A stretch of 64,000 bases of DNA from Utricularia gibba. Its lineage: Eukaryota > Streptophyta > Magnoliopsida > Lamiales > Lentibulariaceae. Shown one piece after another: positions 25,891 through 39,599 of the stretch (positions within the stretch are counted from its first letter, which is position 1; each line of letters begins with the position of its first letter). The DNA lies in assembly GCA_002189035.1 (NCBI GenBank), contig NEEC01000002.1, positions 4,859,001-4,923,000 of the forward strand. Direction: 5' to 3'. The position numbers and the translations under genes are program-made. The notes under the pieces are model-generated. The model made no database searches. It had not been told where the DNA came from and saw only the letters and a list, made by a program, of their open reading frames with translations.

Positions 25891-27057
25891 TCATGCAGTG
25901 ATTCTATACCTACCCTTGGCGATTCGACGGGAAATGACTCTCCGCCCACCCTTTGTTGATTTCCTGTGATCTCAAGGCAAGAAAGTCAAAAGGGATTCAA
26001 TAAAGATATGCAGCTGTATACAACTATCAGGAACGAAACGAAAATCATGGTTGGATCACACAGACAGACTTCAGAAAAAGTGAAGACGAAAAGATGGTGA
26101 AGAGCAATGAGGGTCCTAACGCTGATCAAGGCAAAGCACGTGTAAATGAGCACGAATGCACAAGGAATACTACAGATTGGACAATATGTGAGTGCGCTTA
26201 TTATCAACAGGGGTGGTCATGTTATCTAACCCCTACAGGTCAACTGTGTTATGAGGCACGAGGAGAGTGTGTTCCACCTTGCAAAGAATCCATGATTCCT
26301 TTTACGCCTAATGTTGCTAGGCTGATAAGTTCGCTTTGGAAACAATAGAATGGGATCTTCAGTAGAAGCATCATCTCCTGCAGAAATCAAAAGCGCATAT
26401 CATCAAACATCAACAACTGCTGCATTATAAGTATAAACAAGTGACGCCCGTTATATTCCAACCACGAGTTGTATTTCGGCTAAACAAAGCAGATTTCAAC
26501 CAAACAGAGAGGAATGACCGAACAGGGACAATGATAAACTGATTTCCAATATAAAAATGCATGTCTACAACAAACTATGCAATGCAGGTGGAAGACATTT
26601 GTCAGATCAGAGTTCAACCAGCAACGGCAACAAAACCACTCGTCCAAGTTCCAACCAAAAAGATAAATGATCCTTTACAAACTAGAAAAAACCAACACCA
26701 TAAACACGAAATATACAAGCCTGAATAATTCACTAGACAATAAACAGATACATTCAAACTCAAAGGAGCTAAAAACCCAAGTCTACAGTAGAACAGTTAA
26801 GTACCATCCGGAAGAAAGAATGGCAGATATGGAAGGCCAGATGGGTGCAAGAAGCCTTCAGATGAAATGGTCTTCAGCGGTTCCCAATGTCTCATTTGAG
26901 GAAGAGGAGTCAGCAGAGCGGGCGAAGATACACTTTGTGGCCCGGTAAAACTGCCGCATAAGGATGAAGCTGAACCTGTTTGCAGATTGTGGCCGATAAA
27001 TCTAGCCACAAGAGGAGTTCCAGATCGAATTAGGGTTCTCAGGGACGCCATAGACAT
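25891..27057 (-). CDS. MRPL34: Mitochondrial large-subunit ribosomal protein bL34m
   Basis: Exons on the minus strand: 27057-26805, 26377-26278, 25963-25891, totalling 426 nt and 141 residues. The first 84 residues are a mitochondrial-targeting-like region (MSMASLRTLIRSGTPLVARF) plus a plant-specific linker (RHWEPLKTISSEGF). Residues about 97-141 are the bL34 core: FPKRTYQPSNIRRKRNHGF, then KGGRRVISRRIAKGRYRITA. Splicing is GT-AG and in phase at G|GA and AG|G. The protein belongs to the mitochondrial ribosome, near the exit-tunnel region of the large subunit by homology with bacterial bL34. A second ATG two codons downstream of the chosen one is an equally possible start. If intron 1 is retained, translation stops two codons later, so exon 1 alone could be mistaken for a small unknown gene. 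Confidence 0.93.
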
Positions 27058-28995
27058 TACCTCGAGGAAGTGTGAGCGGAAGAGCTCTGATGAAGAGGTT
27101 TAGTCCGAATTGGGCTTTCTAATTGAATTATTTAGGCCCAACTTGTTTTCATGGGTCAACCCACTACCATCAATATCAATAGAAATTATGAATTATAAAA
27201 AAACACATTATATAAACTTATAAGTTGCTAAACAATGATAATATATGAATTTTCCCCTTTATTTTTCTTGAAAAACTCTGTGCTACATAGTGCATGATTA
27301 AAGAAATATTCAATGTTTTTTGGTTATTTTCATAAGATTATATGATTTAACATAAGTTAACTAGTGTATAAATATATCAAAAGAAGTACATACAACCCTT
27401 TAGGAACTCTATTAATACAAAAATACAGCACAAATGTTTTGAAATTTGGAATCAAAGGTGAGGTTACAAATAATAAGTTCTCTCTCGCAATCACTTGATG
27501 CAAGAAAATATTCTAACTTCAAATGATTGAAACTAATCGTCTTTAATATATTAAAGTATTGAATGTTGGATAATTGTAGCAGCATACCTCTGAGGTTTTG
27601 ATGAGTTCTCTAACCAAGCATTACTTCTTGGCCAAGTCTCGAGCTTACTACATCAATTTTGATCCCATATGATGTAGCTCTGCACATGTCCAAACATTTA
27701 ATGTCTCCATTTCACATAAGAACACCATAGACATTGCACACCCATGCGCTTCTCCCAAAAAGCTTCAAACAACCGACAATGTCATGTGATTTGAAGTCCC
27801 TTCTCTCTTGAGTAACATGGGCATCCTTCACACCACAAGAAAATGGTTCATGACATGTATCCTTATATGAAAGTTAATATTCTGACTTATGATATTCAAA
27901 TCAATAGGCTAATATGAATGAAGAGAAGATTCATCCACATGCTCTTCAATCTCTTCCATAAATTTCTTCTTCCTGATCGCACCTATAAAACTAATGGAAT
28001 TATCTCAAGTTGTTAGATTCTTGCCTAAAATCTCCCTCCAGTGCACATAATAAAGCCATGATTTGTATCTCAGTATGCATAGCATTGGTACATGTCGGAA
28101 TAAGCATACAATCAGTATGAGTATAGCAACTTCAAGTATAATAGATGCATACATGTTCAATCTCCTTCTAGACTTCCTTGTCGACATTTACAGTGTTGGT
28201 TATCTTATTGAATCTGATGTCCAAACTGGCTAAAAAATCCACAAGAAGGTTTCCATGCATGCACATTACTTGATATATATGGATGTGTGTTCGGTTCTTG
28301 AGCAAAGCTTCCCAAATTCTAACTACACCACTTGGTGATACATACCTCTAAAATCATTGTCAATTTTCTAGTCCTCTTTCACTATCTGATTCAGGGCATG
28401 TAAAAGATCATTCTCCTCATCATGCTTCATGGTTTGCTTCATTTTTTCAATAGGCTCTTCAATAGTTGTTGGCTTAGACATATCTACGATCTATAATAGA
28501 GGAAGCAAAGCAGGAAGAAGAGAGTTAGTAATTAACAACATACAATACAACAACCAAAAGCTCTAATTGACCAAGGTTTTGTTGACAATGGCATTGGCAT
28601 GACAGACATGAAGCAAGCAATGGAGTAGATGGAGGCTGCGGGGAAAGAAATTATAAATATAAATTAAATATAAATAAGAAATTATCAATCAAATATAAAT
28701 TGTCTTTTAAAACCATAAAATACATTTATCTAAATTCAAATAAACCAAACCTAATTTAATATCATACACATTAACCAAACGTGCCTTTAGGGAATAGATC
28801 TTTTATAAGGGATTCCTTATCATATGAGAATAACCTAAACTATATAAAAAGAATTAAAGTAGTATTTTCCCTCCTCGGTAACAATTGTCACAAGGGAGTG
28901 AATTAATCGATTCATTTCAACCATAGTTTAAAAACACAAAAATAAAAAGAATTGGTCATTGAAGATATCATAAAATTGTACAATTGATAATACAT
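27058..28995. other. Intergenic with degraded transposon sequence
   Basis: Site II-like AGGCCCAAC near 27133 may belong to the bL34m promoter. Near 28770-28797 the text TTAACCAAACGTGCC resembles the right terminus of the Harbinger-like MITE at 11915, so a related element may end here. I could not find the partner left end. No intact frame was recognised. Confidence 0.4.
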
Positions 28996-29900
28996 AGTTT
29001 TGAGTATTTAAGTGTAGGAAAATGATTGATATTGTGCTAAACTCAAGTCTATTATGTATTTTGATATTTTTGCGACTAGTACCACCTTTGCATTTTTTAT
29101 TCCTAGTTGGGATCCAATTTTAGTTCTAATAATTCTCCTGAGCAATGCAACATATGTCAGCAACCCAAATCCTAAGGAACCAGATATGAACAGTGCAATA
29201 AAGGAAAATTTTGGACACAAAATTCTGTTGACAAAATCCAAAAAGAAGAAAAAAGAAAATTTTGGACATAAAAAGAGACAAGATGGAGAGAGAAAGAGAG
29301 GATCTTAAGAAATTTTTGTTTATCACATGTTCATGGTCAGAAATTTAAAAGTAGCATAATAAACATAAAACGTTCACAATGCATAAGGAAAGTAAAGTTC
29401 TATTTTGGATTCTCTATCAATTGGTGTTTCGGTGTTGGAGAGCTCCAAGTCAAAATCTCCTCCTTAATCATCTCCTTTCCTCTCTCTATTGGGGTTTGGT
29501 TTCATTCTCCTTTCTCTGTGGTTTCTCTCTTTTCCAAAATATCTTCACCTCCCTTTTTTCAATGCAAGTGTTTTTACTAACACTTGTATTGTTCTTGACT
29601 TGAACCTACAGATCGCAGACGACTGAATATTAATTATGTCTTTTCCTTGTATCTTGTGCCCATCAACTTGTGCTTACAAACTAGTTAAGTTTGATTCATA
29701 ATGCTATTAGTAACATTTAAAAGAGCATTATAAATCATAATATAGATTAAATCATCAATTTACAAATATCTAAAACATTAATAGAATATGTGTTATCACT
29801 TAGGAGTTACAAATTATGTTGTTGGTAACATTTAAAAATAAAAATAATACTACAATTAACAAAATATTAAAAATCACAATTAAAATATCTAATTCTATCA
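28996..29900. other. AT-rich region, possible degraded LTR sequence
   Basis: Pyrimidine-rich text at 29440-29600 and short hydrophobic frames are seen, but no match I can defend. It precedes the copia relic. Confidence 0.3.
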
Positions 29901-29922
29901 TTAAACTGCATAATTTTATAAT

Positions 29923-32255
29923 ATGAAAACACTAATAAAATGTATGTTATTACTTACCAAGTTTGTTACTGAGTTACGGACCTTGGTTGAGCATCATCAA
30001 ATCAAGTTCAAAATATTGACATCCCAACCCCACTCCTTTGCTCCTGTTGTGATTGACTTGTGCATAGCTGGGATTCACTCTATTTTCAAAAAGAAACTAC
30101 TCGAAAGGTTTTGTCAATATGAAGAAGAATCTAGACATTCAAAGCTACAAAATATGCTATGCTAGTGAAGCAAGCTGCTAAATCTAAAACTACTTTGTTA
30201 CTCAAGTATTTTATATTTCAATTTGTTCCTAATTTAGATCATCTCAAGATCTTTGTTTCATTATACTACATTCATTTCCAAAGGAGAATAGGAACAAACT
30301 TGATATTAAATCTGATTTGATTGTCTTCTTGGGATATAACAATACCAGCAATGCCTATCACGTTCTAAATATGAAAATTGATAAAGTTCAAATTAGCCAA
30401 GATGTCACTGTCAATAAATCTAGAGAATGGGATTGGAATGCAAGTAAATATGATATATCTTATGAAACTAATAACTCTAACATATACCTATTATTTTTGA
30501 AAGATGGCTTATATGCAACAGCTCCATCTATATCTCATCATGATCCAATAATAGAAGTACATGAGATAACTCCTCCCATCTCTTAAAATTCTACAGGAAA
30601 TTCTATTGAGTCATTTTGACTCAAGAAGGGAGCAAGAAATGAGTCCCATGAGTCTTGGTATTCTTGAGCGTGAGATTGATTTACTTCAAAAGTAGTGAGA
30701 TGTTCATTTGATACATATTCTTCACTATTTGTAGAATGTTGTACAAATATGATTCCTCTTCAATCACTAGTTGAGATGCTTGTGAGATCCTTGGAATGCT
30801 CTGATTTCTTAAAATCAACTAATGTCAAAGTGTTGTAGGTAGAATCGGTACTTGGCCGATTTACCTGACTTGAATTTCGTTTTTTTGGTTCTCATAAAAG
30901 CAATAAAAGGGACATAGATTTTTACGTGGAAACCATTGTAATGAAAAACCACAGAGCTAGGGGAGTTTACCGAAAAACATAGTTTCACTTTTTTGTAAGG
31001 AAGCCTTGGCCGATCAATTCTAAGAAGGTCAGCTACTTTCTATGCCTGATAGGATTTGCTTTATCTTGTTGGTGATTTTGTTGACAAATAACCATCTCTT
31101 GCTTTGAATTTCTGCAAGCCAGTTACTTCTTAGATTGTCTTCAAATTGTTGGAGACTAAAATTGTCTCTTTCTTGTCCCCCTTGACATGTAGCCAATTAA
31201 TTGGTAATTTTAGGCTAGTTTACTTTCCACGGGCCAATTTGCTATGGCTCCCTGTAGCCTAGTTGAGATTAGACCAATTTAGGTTTCATAACTAATTTTT
31301 CGCTTTTTTCCTCCAGATTTGCACCTTTCTTTAACTTTGAACTTCGTTGTTGACTATCTTTTGGTTTCTTTTTGTCTTTTTTGGACGATGCCAATTTTGT
31401 GCATCATCACGAAGTAAATCAAAACATCACGAAGTAACTAAAATGTTCCATTAGTTCAAAAATATGCATCTACAGATGAGATTTTTGCTCAATACCATCT
31501 TACTCTCAAACCTGCAATACTAACTAAAGCTCTACAAGAATCAAAGTGGTTGAAATCCATGGTTGATGAGCTTCCTTTTATTTAGGAACATGAGGTATGG
31601 GAACTTTTCAAAAGACCAGAAAATGTCAAAGTATTGGATTTGAAATTGATAAGCAAGGTAAAAGTGAACCTTGATGGAACTGAAAATAAATTGAAATCTA
31701 CACCGATGGTTAAAGGATATCTTCAAAAGTAAGGAATTGATTATTCTGAAACTTTTGCACTAGTGACTAGTCAAAGATGGAAGCTCTATCATCTGGACAT
31801 CAAGTGTGGTTTATTAAATGAAGATCTACATGATGATATCTATATATTAAAGCTAAAGAAAGCTCTATATGATCTCACACAGGCTCCCAAAGAATGATAT
31901 TCAACTATAGACTTCTTTTTTATTAGCTAAGAAAACACTAGAAGTAAAAGTGATACTACTCTCTACATATTAGAAAATCTACAAGGAAAAATCATTGTGA
32001 TTGTCTATGTAGACGATATTCTTATAATATTAGAAAATTTGCACCTGATAGATCAACACAAGTGTATTAAAGCTCTTTGTTGTTATGTTTTCATCTAGGT
32101 TCATGTACAAACTGCACATTGCACATTTAGATATTGCCAAGAGAACCATTAAATATTTGAAATCCACATCCTACCTAGGTCTATACTTCAAATGTGTTAC
32201 TAAAGCTACCTTGTAGGGATTTGTTGATTCTGACTTTGCACATTGTTGATTTTGA
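29923..32255 (+). mobile_element. Ty1/copia retrotransposon relic (integrase end, reverse transcriptase, RNase H)
   Basis: Broken frames in copia order. Near 30320-30440, VFLGYNNTSNAYHVLNMK matches the integrase-reverse transcriptase linker. Near 31500-31900 there is reverse transcriptase text such as ETFALVTS, RWKLYHLDIK and KLKKALYDL. Near 31980-32030 VIVYVDDILI is the YVDD catalytic box. Near 32150-32240 YLKSTSYLGLYF is RNase H. Many stops and frameshifts show it is dead. LTR-like text between the two halves appears to be a separate insertion. Confidence 0.8.
30834..31430. mobile_element. Possible LTR fragment inserted in the copia relic
   Basis: The copia reading stops around 30830 and resumes after about 31440. 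The intervening text contains TTTTACGTGGAAACCATTG followed by AAAAACCACAGAG, a pattern common in copia LTR or leader sequence. A clear TSD was not found, so the boundaries are approximate. Confidence 0.4.
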
Positions 32256-32261
32256 AGGAAA

Positions 32262-34022
32262 ACACAAAAGTTCATGACACAACATCAAAAGCATGTTCTT
32301 ATCATAGCTTAACAAGAGAAAGTAAATAGTTGCATGAAATCAAAATAGTTTTCAACAAAATGCTGAAATAGTGTTTATGATCTATTCCCATCTACGAGTC
32401 GTGCTCTTGATGAAGAAATCTTAAAGTTTGGGCTGAGTTGTTGTATTTGTCTTTTTTTTATTCTATTGGGTTTTGTAATTTTTCACCCTAGATATCCCTT
32501 ATTCCCAAATGGTTGCATTTTGTTCCAAGGGGAGATGTTGCATGTCGTTTCCTCAACAAATTTTAAATATTTATAAAACGTAAAACACAAAAAGCATAGT
32601 ACGAGTATCGATCTCAAGGAGTTCTTTTTCGTGAAAATTGTTTGTAAGAAACTTTCACAAAATGCCATGGTTTTGCAAAAGGGGGTTTTTAAGATGTAGA
32701 AATAAAAGTTACAACCTAAGTAATGGGCCTTGAATACGGTACGCAGTTCCTGGGAATAAGATTCCATCTCCTTCCTTTGTCCGTCTTTGCCTCGGTTTTC
32801 GCTGATTTCTTCCGAATAGCTGGTTATAGGAGCAAGGAATAGCTTACTCTCCCTTACACTCTGATTGACTAGGAGGCACGGGAATAGCCTCATGTGATTC
32901 CTCTTTGGACGATTAGGAAGACAAGAGGATTGCCTTCAAAATCGAATTGTGCGTGTGTGCCCAGCTGTTGCCAATGGCCAGTGGTAGGTCCGAGGTCACA
33001 ACTTGTCCACTGTCGCGGTACCTAGGCCACAAACAATCCGCTACTTCTCTCGAACCAGCAGGGTTGGAGTTGGTGCTCTTTACCTTGATCTTCACCAAAA
33101 TCCACGAGGAGTGGCTTGCTACTCATGGACCTTGACTAAGAGTCGTTATAGAAGGACTGCAACAATACGCGTGGAAGTATGTAGAATCCGAGATCAATTC
33201 AGCGAAGAACTGAAAGGGCCATGAAAACAGAAAGGAAATTGAAAGCTAAGTGTTCAATCCTTGGAGAGGAGAAAGACTTCAAAAGTTCTAAGTACAAATT
33301 TAAAGTGCGAAAAAGTCTGAAACTAAGTGCTCCAAGTGGCTTTTATATGACTTCCAACGTGCATTAACTCCTTTGGGTCCCCTTCTCATCATTCCTTCTG
33401 TCTTGCGTGCGCCAGTAGCTTTTCTTTGAATGCAAGTTTGCGCACAATTATTGCTGCAGACTCTGACATGTCGTAAGTCAAGGGCCATGACCAGTGTCAG
33501 TCTTCCGCCCACAATTGTTCAAAGTCGCGTACAAGGCACGAAAAGTCAGACTCTGACCACCTGTAATACTCCTACAACACTCCACGACAGTCTCCTGACA
33601 TGTCTCGGTCAAAGTGTGAGAAAAAAGGCATAAAATATACACAAAATGAGAAAATATGAATTTTCTAGTAAAAATCAAATACTTAATAATAAGACTCCTA
33701 ATTTGGACGACTTTATACATAATTAACACATAATAATACCTAATAATTAACTAGAAAATGACACTTAACATGAGATATTTTTTTCTTTATTATCATCTCT
33801 CATTTTCCTAGATGGTTGCGTACTGAAAATTTGCTGCATTGCTCAAGGAAAGTGGTTAAAACAAAGATTGAGGCTAAATCTAGGATTTAGTCCTAATCTT
33901 GAATAAAAACATGTAAATATATTGCTAATTTCAAAAATGCAGAAATGCTTAATAAGATCCCAATTTCATAATATACTGTTACTCATTTTATAGTCCTAAG
34001 ACATTGAAAACATGTGTTATCA
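32262..34022 (-). mobile_element. 3' LTR (F1) of the Athila/Tat-like gypsy element, truncated and interrupted
   Basis: The segments 32262-32535 and 33771-34022 together match the right half of the F1 LTR at 43315-44419: both contain AGCTTAACAAG, TTGTTCCAAGGGGAGAT and a terminus ATGTGTTATCA. The outer half is missing. An F2 LTR is inserted between the two segments. Confidence 0.75.
32536..33770 (+). mobile_element. Solo LTR, family F2 (copy B), nested in an F1 LTR
   Basis: 1235 bp, starting TGTTGCATGTCGTTTCC and ending GACACTTAACA. Flanks are GGAGA and TGAGA, a 5-bp TSD with one change. Removing it restores the F1 LTR text around CCAAGGGGAGAT. Confidence 0.85.
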
Positions 34023-35260
34023 CATTATGTTACAACAACATTACACTTATCCTCATATCCAAACTAAGACTAATAGGAGTTAAAGCGTTTAAGGTATTTC
34101 ACAAACAGTAATGTGAATGCTCCACATTTCTGCCTAGAATGCGAAAAGTAACAAAGTGCAAGTGTTCGAGTTAGGTTACCACTTAGGCTCACATGAAAAT
34201 TTCATAAAGAAGAGTGCTTTCAAATATTAAAAACGCTAGCATGACACATTTCGACTTTCAAAGGAATATTGGTTGTGACCCTTTATATCTTTCTCCTTTC
34301 CTCTGTTTTTTCTTTTTTTTTCTTTAGAGATCAAGTTTAGGAAAGATTCTAGGCTCAACTCAAATAATTGTTGCTTTCCCCCCTTATATGTGGAGTGTCG
34401 GCCAAGCACTCCTCTCCTTATTCGTCTTGTGAGCTCTCTACTCCTTTTGGTTGTTCCTATAACCTTCCTTTTCTCTTTACTTTATCATCTACACATGCTT
34501 TTTAACTATGTGTCAGTTTTTGAGACATAGGGTCCGATCACTTTTCTAACCCTGATTTTCATACTTTTATGAATCTTTCAACAACCATCTTCCATGAAAG
34601 AACAATATTTTCCAATTTGAACAAAAAAAATCTTGAATGCACAAGTTAAATTACATTGCATATGCTGCTATCTCACGAGAATGATCAGGCTGAAAATCAT
34701 ACTCATAGGTGTATAAAATGGCTATAGCAAATTCATGCATTTTGTACATCATGGAAAACATCACACACATGTATGGGAATACTTCAAATGGCTGAAAAAA
34801 ATTCTAGTGATCATAATATTGAGCTACTAAATTATTCCTAACTTAGACTAACACCGTCAAATAAAAATAAAACAAAAACGATGACAATGATGTTACTTGA
34901 TTAGGGAGGAGTCCTTCACCCCTGTTTCAGTTCTTTTACTTCCCGTAGCAATCTTTCTCATTCTTTTGTTTTGTGGGTGTCAAATCAGAGGTTCCTCCCT
35001 TTTCCTTCAGTGGTAGTGTCTTCCCATAGAGTTATGCAAGTGATCTAAAAAAAAATCTACTTCCTCATGCTTGAATTAGTTCAGCAGTCTTAAGGGAATA
35101 ATTTCAAGTTCTACTATTCGATTTGCACACAATGTTCTTGCCAGAAAGGTGATCACATTGCTGAATTTGAGCTGGTTGATGGTACTAAGTCTGTAATCAT
35201 GGTTCATTTGTTTTGCTGAAATGGCTCCTAGGTTCAAAGATTTCTTGTGCAAAAGGTACT

Positions 35261-36586
35261 TGATGCGTGTCGTTTCCACAGCAAATTTTAATACTTTTAA
35301 AACTTGTAAAACACAAAAGCGTAGTACGGGTGTCGAACATAGGGAGTTGTTTTTGAGTGAAAGGTGAGGCACCTCAAATACAACTGTCACGATTTGTAAA
35401 CGGTTTTGAAGGTAAAAGGTGCGAGAAACGTTGATGATGAAGCTTGAGTAAGGGAACGAGAGGGGTTTTGAGCAAACAACTAAAATGAACGTAAGCGATG
35501 AACCTTAAATAAAGTAAATGTTCCTGGGTTTGGAATCCTGTCCAGCTATGTTCGTTGCGTCTTCACTCTTCTTTGGTCCTCTCGAGTACTCGGTTATAGG
35601 AGTAAGGAATTGCCTACCCTCCCTTACACTCTCTTGCAAGAAGGCACGGGAATAGCCTGATGTTGCTCCTCCTTGGACGAACGTGAGAATAAGAGGTCCT
35701 GCCAGTGTACCCTCACGGCCGAATTGCGTGCGTGTGCCCGAGTGTTGCCAATGATCCAATGAGTCCAGATACAAGGTCACTACCTGTCCATTAATCCTGA
35801 GGTACGGCCACAGACAAAACGTTGTCTTCCTCCTGCCAAAAGGGCTCGAGTTGGTGCTTTCCACCTTGCTCCTCTCCAAAATTCGCGGGTAGTGATCAGC
35901 TAACCATGAACCTTGAATACGGGGACTGTTATAGAAAGACTGCAACATAGTCGCGCGAAGACATACGAAACCCGTTCAGATAAGCTAACGATACATAGAT
36001 CTGGGGGTGTTCCAACCCAGAAACGAAAGTTTCTAGCCGCGAATGGCCATACAAACTAAAAAAACAAAACAAGGTTCTAGAGAGAAGCTAGAGGAAAAAT
36101 CCTCTAGAGAGAGAAACAAAAGGGAAACTAAACTGAAAGTAAAGTAAACTTGTCTGAATAGAACTGAACTTCATTGAGAGTCTGAGCTTTCGTGTCCCTA
36201 TGATTCTGCTGAACTTGGGATGACTTGCAAGCAACATCTGACACTGGTACGCTAATGATGCCGCCTATCAGAGACTCCCGTGTTCCGCACGTCAAGGCTC
36301 ATGATTAGACATCTGCAGTCTTCCGGAAATCAAGGGAATGTCAGCTCGGGAAGATCCAATTTGTCGCCATCTGATGCTCTCTTTCTCTCACTTCCTGCCA
36401 CGTGTGCATCTCTAGAAAAACTCAATTAAAACTAATAAAATTAATATATAAAATACAAGATTTAGGATAATTATCCTAAACTAAATAAAAACCCAAATCT
36501 CATATTATAGACTACTAATTAGACACTTCTAATCACATTTAAACATAAAAACAACCTAAGAAATAATAAGAAAATGACACTTAACA
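35261..36586 (+). mobile_element. Solo LTR, family F2 (copy C), with perfect TSD
   Basis: 1326 bp, starting TGATGCGTGTCGTTTCC and ending GACACTTAACA. GTACT flanks it on both sides (35256-35260 and 36587-36591). It sits inside the 3' region of the gypsy element. Confidence 0.92.
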
Positions 36587-36930
36587 GTACTACATAACAA
36601 ATAGTTTATGCTTATACTAGGAACTAAATCCTAAAACACATTTGAACAACACAACAGAAATCAAGAGATGAACATATCTCATGATAGAGTCAGTGAACAA
36701 ATTTGCCTTGGTATCCTTAAACTTAAACTCTATCACAAACTAATCAACTAGCACCCCATATATTTCCTCAGCATCAAACTCTTCATGATAGCAAACAAAG
36801 ATGCAGCAAAAGCATGCAAATCTATATCCTATTCAGAGCAAAAACCTAACACAACATTCCATTTAGCAATAAAAAAGGAAAATTCTTTTCCTAATAGTTT
36901 AAATTTCACAATCACTGATAGTTTCATGTT

Positions 36931-37470
36931 TCACAAATGAAAAAGTAGCAACAAAATCATAAGTAACTCAATGTAAGCAAGGTAATTCATGTCACACAAA
37001 GTCAACAAGTTTGTGCCTTCTAGCATGGAATAAACGTTTTCAACAATCCCTAGCTCCATTAAAATCTCAAAATCTATTATGCGGCTAGGCATGACCTTGG
37101 CTCCCTTTACCTCATTATATCTTTTCAATTGTTCCTCATTGGTGAGGTCAAGGTATTTGAGGTTTAACATATCTACATTGTGCTTGAAGGGATGCCCTCA
37201 TCATCCTCCTATGTGATTTCTCCTTCTCCTCTCCTACATGTCTCCTTGAACTCAAAAAGAGAGGAACAAGGTTAGGTAGAAACTTCTCCCTTTTTGCTTC
37301 AATTTCTATCTCAACATCCTCTTCCTCATCTAACTTTTCTTCCTCTAGCTCTGGTTCTTTTGCTTTGTTTGTTCTGCTCTCTGTCCTTGTGAGGAGGTTT
37401 CTGTCACCATCTTCCTTTTTAGTTGATGTCACTGCAATTGTGGTTGGCTGTTCTTCTACTGATGACACCT
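36931..37470 (-). pseudogene. Extra 3' ORF of the Athila-like element (env-like position)
   Basis: Two adjoining minus-strand frames (37468-37148 and 37170-36931). The first is rich in charged residues. The second has PSRIIDFEILMELGIV followed by a leucine-rich segment, resembling the plant transposon protein domain found downstream of integrase in Athila-type elements. Its function in the family is unknown, and no fusion-protein feature is claimed. Confidence 0.5.
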
Positions 37471-38994
37471 TATCCGCTTCACTAGATCTTGCTTCATTTC
37501 ACCATTTTCCTCTTCATTGTTTTCTAGGGGTTCCTCAGCCCCTGCTACTATGATCTCCACTTTCAGTTCAATACTCTCCTCTATGTCAGGTACCACTTCA
37601 TCGCAATTGTCTATTTGAGGTTCACTTTCTTCTTCCCCTAAGTCTTTCTCCCCTTCTTTTTCTTTTGGTATACGATGCTCAGCGTCTCAACAGGCATTTC
37701 TTCCACCATCTGCTTTCCTTTTTCTTTGCAATTTTTCTACAAGTCATTTAATTTCTATTGAAGGTTAGGGCTGGTGGGTGAATTCAGTCATTGGCTCCTT
37801 CTTTCCATAACAGGAGGTTCCTCTGCTTCTAGGGCAAGGAATGTATCCACAACTTGAAATTTTTCTTCTCTAGCATTCGGGACTTTGCACTGTTCTTGAG
37901 GATCAACATTGGCTTCACCCCAAGTTTTCTTCCTCTTATCACTCTCAGTGGCAACCTTCTTGCCGGAGTTTGCGGCAAGAGCATTCTAGTGTTGGCATTT
38001 CGCAAGCATCTTGGGAGAGATTTTTCTACAATTCTCACAAACAAAGTGAAAAGTTTGAAACTAAGCGAACGTTAGAAAGGAATTTACCCCAAAATTCACC
38101 AAGGGTTTAATGGCAAATCTATAAAATCCTAACATTAATTTCAACTTCATTAATTATCGCTCCTAAATCACAACATAACTCTCATTTGTCTCAATGGAAA
38201 TACTAAGCAATGCCCAAAATAACTCCCATCTTAGTTTAAAAGAGTATAACAAAATAAAATAAAATAACATAAAACTGAATAGAATTTTAAACTTGGGATA
38301 CCTCTCACGAGCATCCATGTTGATAGTCTTGGACTCAACTTCCAACATGTTCTATGTTGTTTATGTATTCCTCAGGATAAGAACTTCAGGTTCTTCCACA
38401 AATTTATTCAGGATAAGAATTTTTATTGAAAATTTTCAATCTATGTATATTCACAATATAACTTTTGTCAATGTCTTTATCATAAATCTCCATAGTTTTG
38501 TTTTGAAAGACATCCTTCATTACAAATGGTCTAATCCAGCAGGATTTGAGTTTTCCTCGATGTAATTTTAATGTGGATTGAAACAATAACACTTTGTGGT
38601 CAACTTCAAAAGATATTTTGAGAATGTGTCTATTGTGCTAATCTTTAGTCCTAGTTTTGAACAACTTTGAGCTCTCATAGGTATCATTTCGCAAATCTTC
38701 TAACTTTGAAAACTGTAATTTTGCCTAACTTGCACATAGACCCTTTTTCGAGATTTAGTCTCTTCACAACCCATCAGGATTTGTGTTCAAGTTAATTGGC
38801 AACCTGAATGGTGAAGTTCAGATTGATGTTTTATATGCTGTCCGTGTTGCCCATAAAGCATTTCTTAGTCTCATGCTTCATTACTTCCTGTTTGGGTTCA
38901 CTACTTTATCTAGGATCTATTTAATCTCTCTTTTTGATACTTCCATATGCTCATTTGTTTGCAGATGGTATACTATTGAAGCCTTATACCAAAG

Positions 38995-39545
38995 ATTGAA
39001 CTATTTCAATACATTCCTCAAGGCCTGATTGTAAAAGTGCATCCCTTTGTCACTAGTTAGTGCCTTAGGAGTCATATAACGAACAAAAATGTTGTTGTGT
39101 AGATAATTGATAATTGTCTTTGCATCGTCTATCCTTATAGGGATGACTTCAGTCCACTTCAAAACATAATCAACAGCCACTAAAATGTAATTGAACCCTA
39201 CAAAAGTGGAGAACGGCCCCATAAAATCAATGCCCCAAACATCAAATAACTCACATATTATAATTCTTTGTAGAGGAATTTCATTTTTGTTGAATAAATT
39301 TCTCACTCTTTGACATGGTGCACAACCTTTGCAATAATTGTAATAATCTCTAAAAATGTGAGGCCAATAGAATCCACAATCTAAAATTTTTCTATCTATC
39401 TGGTTTGGTTCATGATGGTCATTAAAAGGTTCTGCATGACATAAATCAATAATTTTAGGAATTTCAAACTCATGAACACACCTTTGAATTACACTATCAT
39501 TGCATCTCTTCCATATGTAAGGATCATCCCAAATATAATATTTGG
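38995..39545 (-). pseudogene. Gypsy integrase relic
   Basis: The zinc-finger half (39300-39545) shows H...H...C..C spacing ending CKGCAPCQR. The core (39306-39001) has WGIDFMGPF with the first catalytic aspartate and ALTSDKGMHF with the second. Confidence 0.85.
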
Positions 39546-39599
39546 TGTCACTCTACAATTTTTTCTTCGCATGGTAATCAATTCTTGGTGGCATCACTC

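Noticed and set aside
26094-26348. 84-codon plus-strand frame with several cysteines
   Set aside because: It is antisense to bL34m exon 2, whose coding sequence is convincing; the cysteine pattern is not a known motif.
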